DNA from: Novosphingobium sp. 32-60-15
Lineage (GTDB): Bacteria; Pseudomonadota; Alphaproteobacteria; Sphingomonadales; Sphingomonadaceae
Length of the DNA stretch: 64,000 bases
Assembly: GCF_002280675.1 (NCBI RefSeq)
Contig: NZ_NCEN01000021.1
Coordinates: forward strand, 1 to 64,000
Direction: 5' to 3'
Under the pieces are notes generated by a model, which saw only the letters and a list, made by a program, of their open reading frames with translations, did not search any database and was not told the DNA's origin. Shown here in pieces: positions 63,920 through 64,000 of the stretch (its first letter is position 1; every line of letters starts with the position of its first letter). Position numbers and translations under genes: made by a program.

Positions 63920-64000
63920 AATCGGCCTGCCGCAGGCAAGCAACGCTTTGCGGAAAGAGGGTCGGCATCAAAGTGCAGCTGTGCATGGCGTCACCTCACG

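Overview
This window is about 62% G+C by eye and nearly solid with genes. Gene content points to an alphaproteobacterium of the order Sphingomonadales (Novosphingobium or Sphingobium-like): DUF1491, UPF0262, CarD, a stand-alone Suv3-like helicase, and hemE beside a run of dnaQ, coaE, aroE, maf and ppsR. The names rest on reading the translated sequence and recalling the families; no database search was run.

Left part (1-19.9 kb). A BrnT-like toxin with a helix-turn-helix antitoxin is followed by an EamA transporter, an old-yellow-enzyme reductase, a CitE-like lyase, lipB with a lipoprotein, a PmtA-like methyltransferase and an MFS transporter. The most interesting block is 7.8-13.6 kb: a lipid/polysaccharide flippase, two divergent CDP-alcohol phosphotransferases, a short-type inositol-3-phosphate synthase and a CTP:inositol-1-phosphate cytidylyltransferase-like protein. 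Together they look like a CDP-inositol route that attaches inositol phosphate to a lipid. Then come DUF2141, rpe with a structured leader, a heparinase-family protein, purH and a SleB-like hydrolase.

Origin region (20-34 kb). On the minus strand hpf-ptsN-thioesterase-DUF1491 and ppsR-maf-aroE-coaE-dnaQ read leftward. On the plus strand hemE-hemJ-rho-helicase-S4-fdxA-carD read rightward. The gap between ppsR and hemE (25,851-26,210) has DnaA-box-like sites and an AT-rich stretch, and it lies where Caulobacter has its chromosome origin. I read it as oriC.

Right part (34-64 kb). Envelope lipoproteins, tsaC, an acyl-CoA dehydrogenase broken by an out-of-frame deletion, a DUF815 ATPase and a sorbosone dehydrogenase precede the conserved parB-parA-rsmG-mnmG-mnmE run. 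Seven parS-like sites lie between 36.8 and 58.0 kb, supporting the origin call. Further right are rpoZ, dnaB, cdd, dcd, a large DUF2339 membrane protein, a globin/NsrR nitric-oxide pair, an adenosine-kinase-like protein, a CBS protein, an IscA/ErpA-type protein and xth.

Intergenic DNA carries four families of palindromic repeats (11 copies), mostly just after stop codons. I saw no tRNA, rRNA, CRISPR array, IS transposase or prophage.
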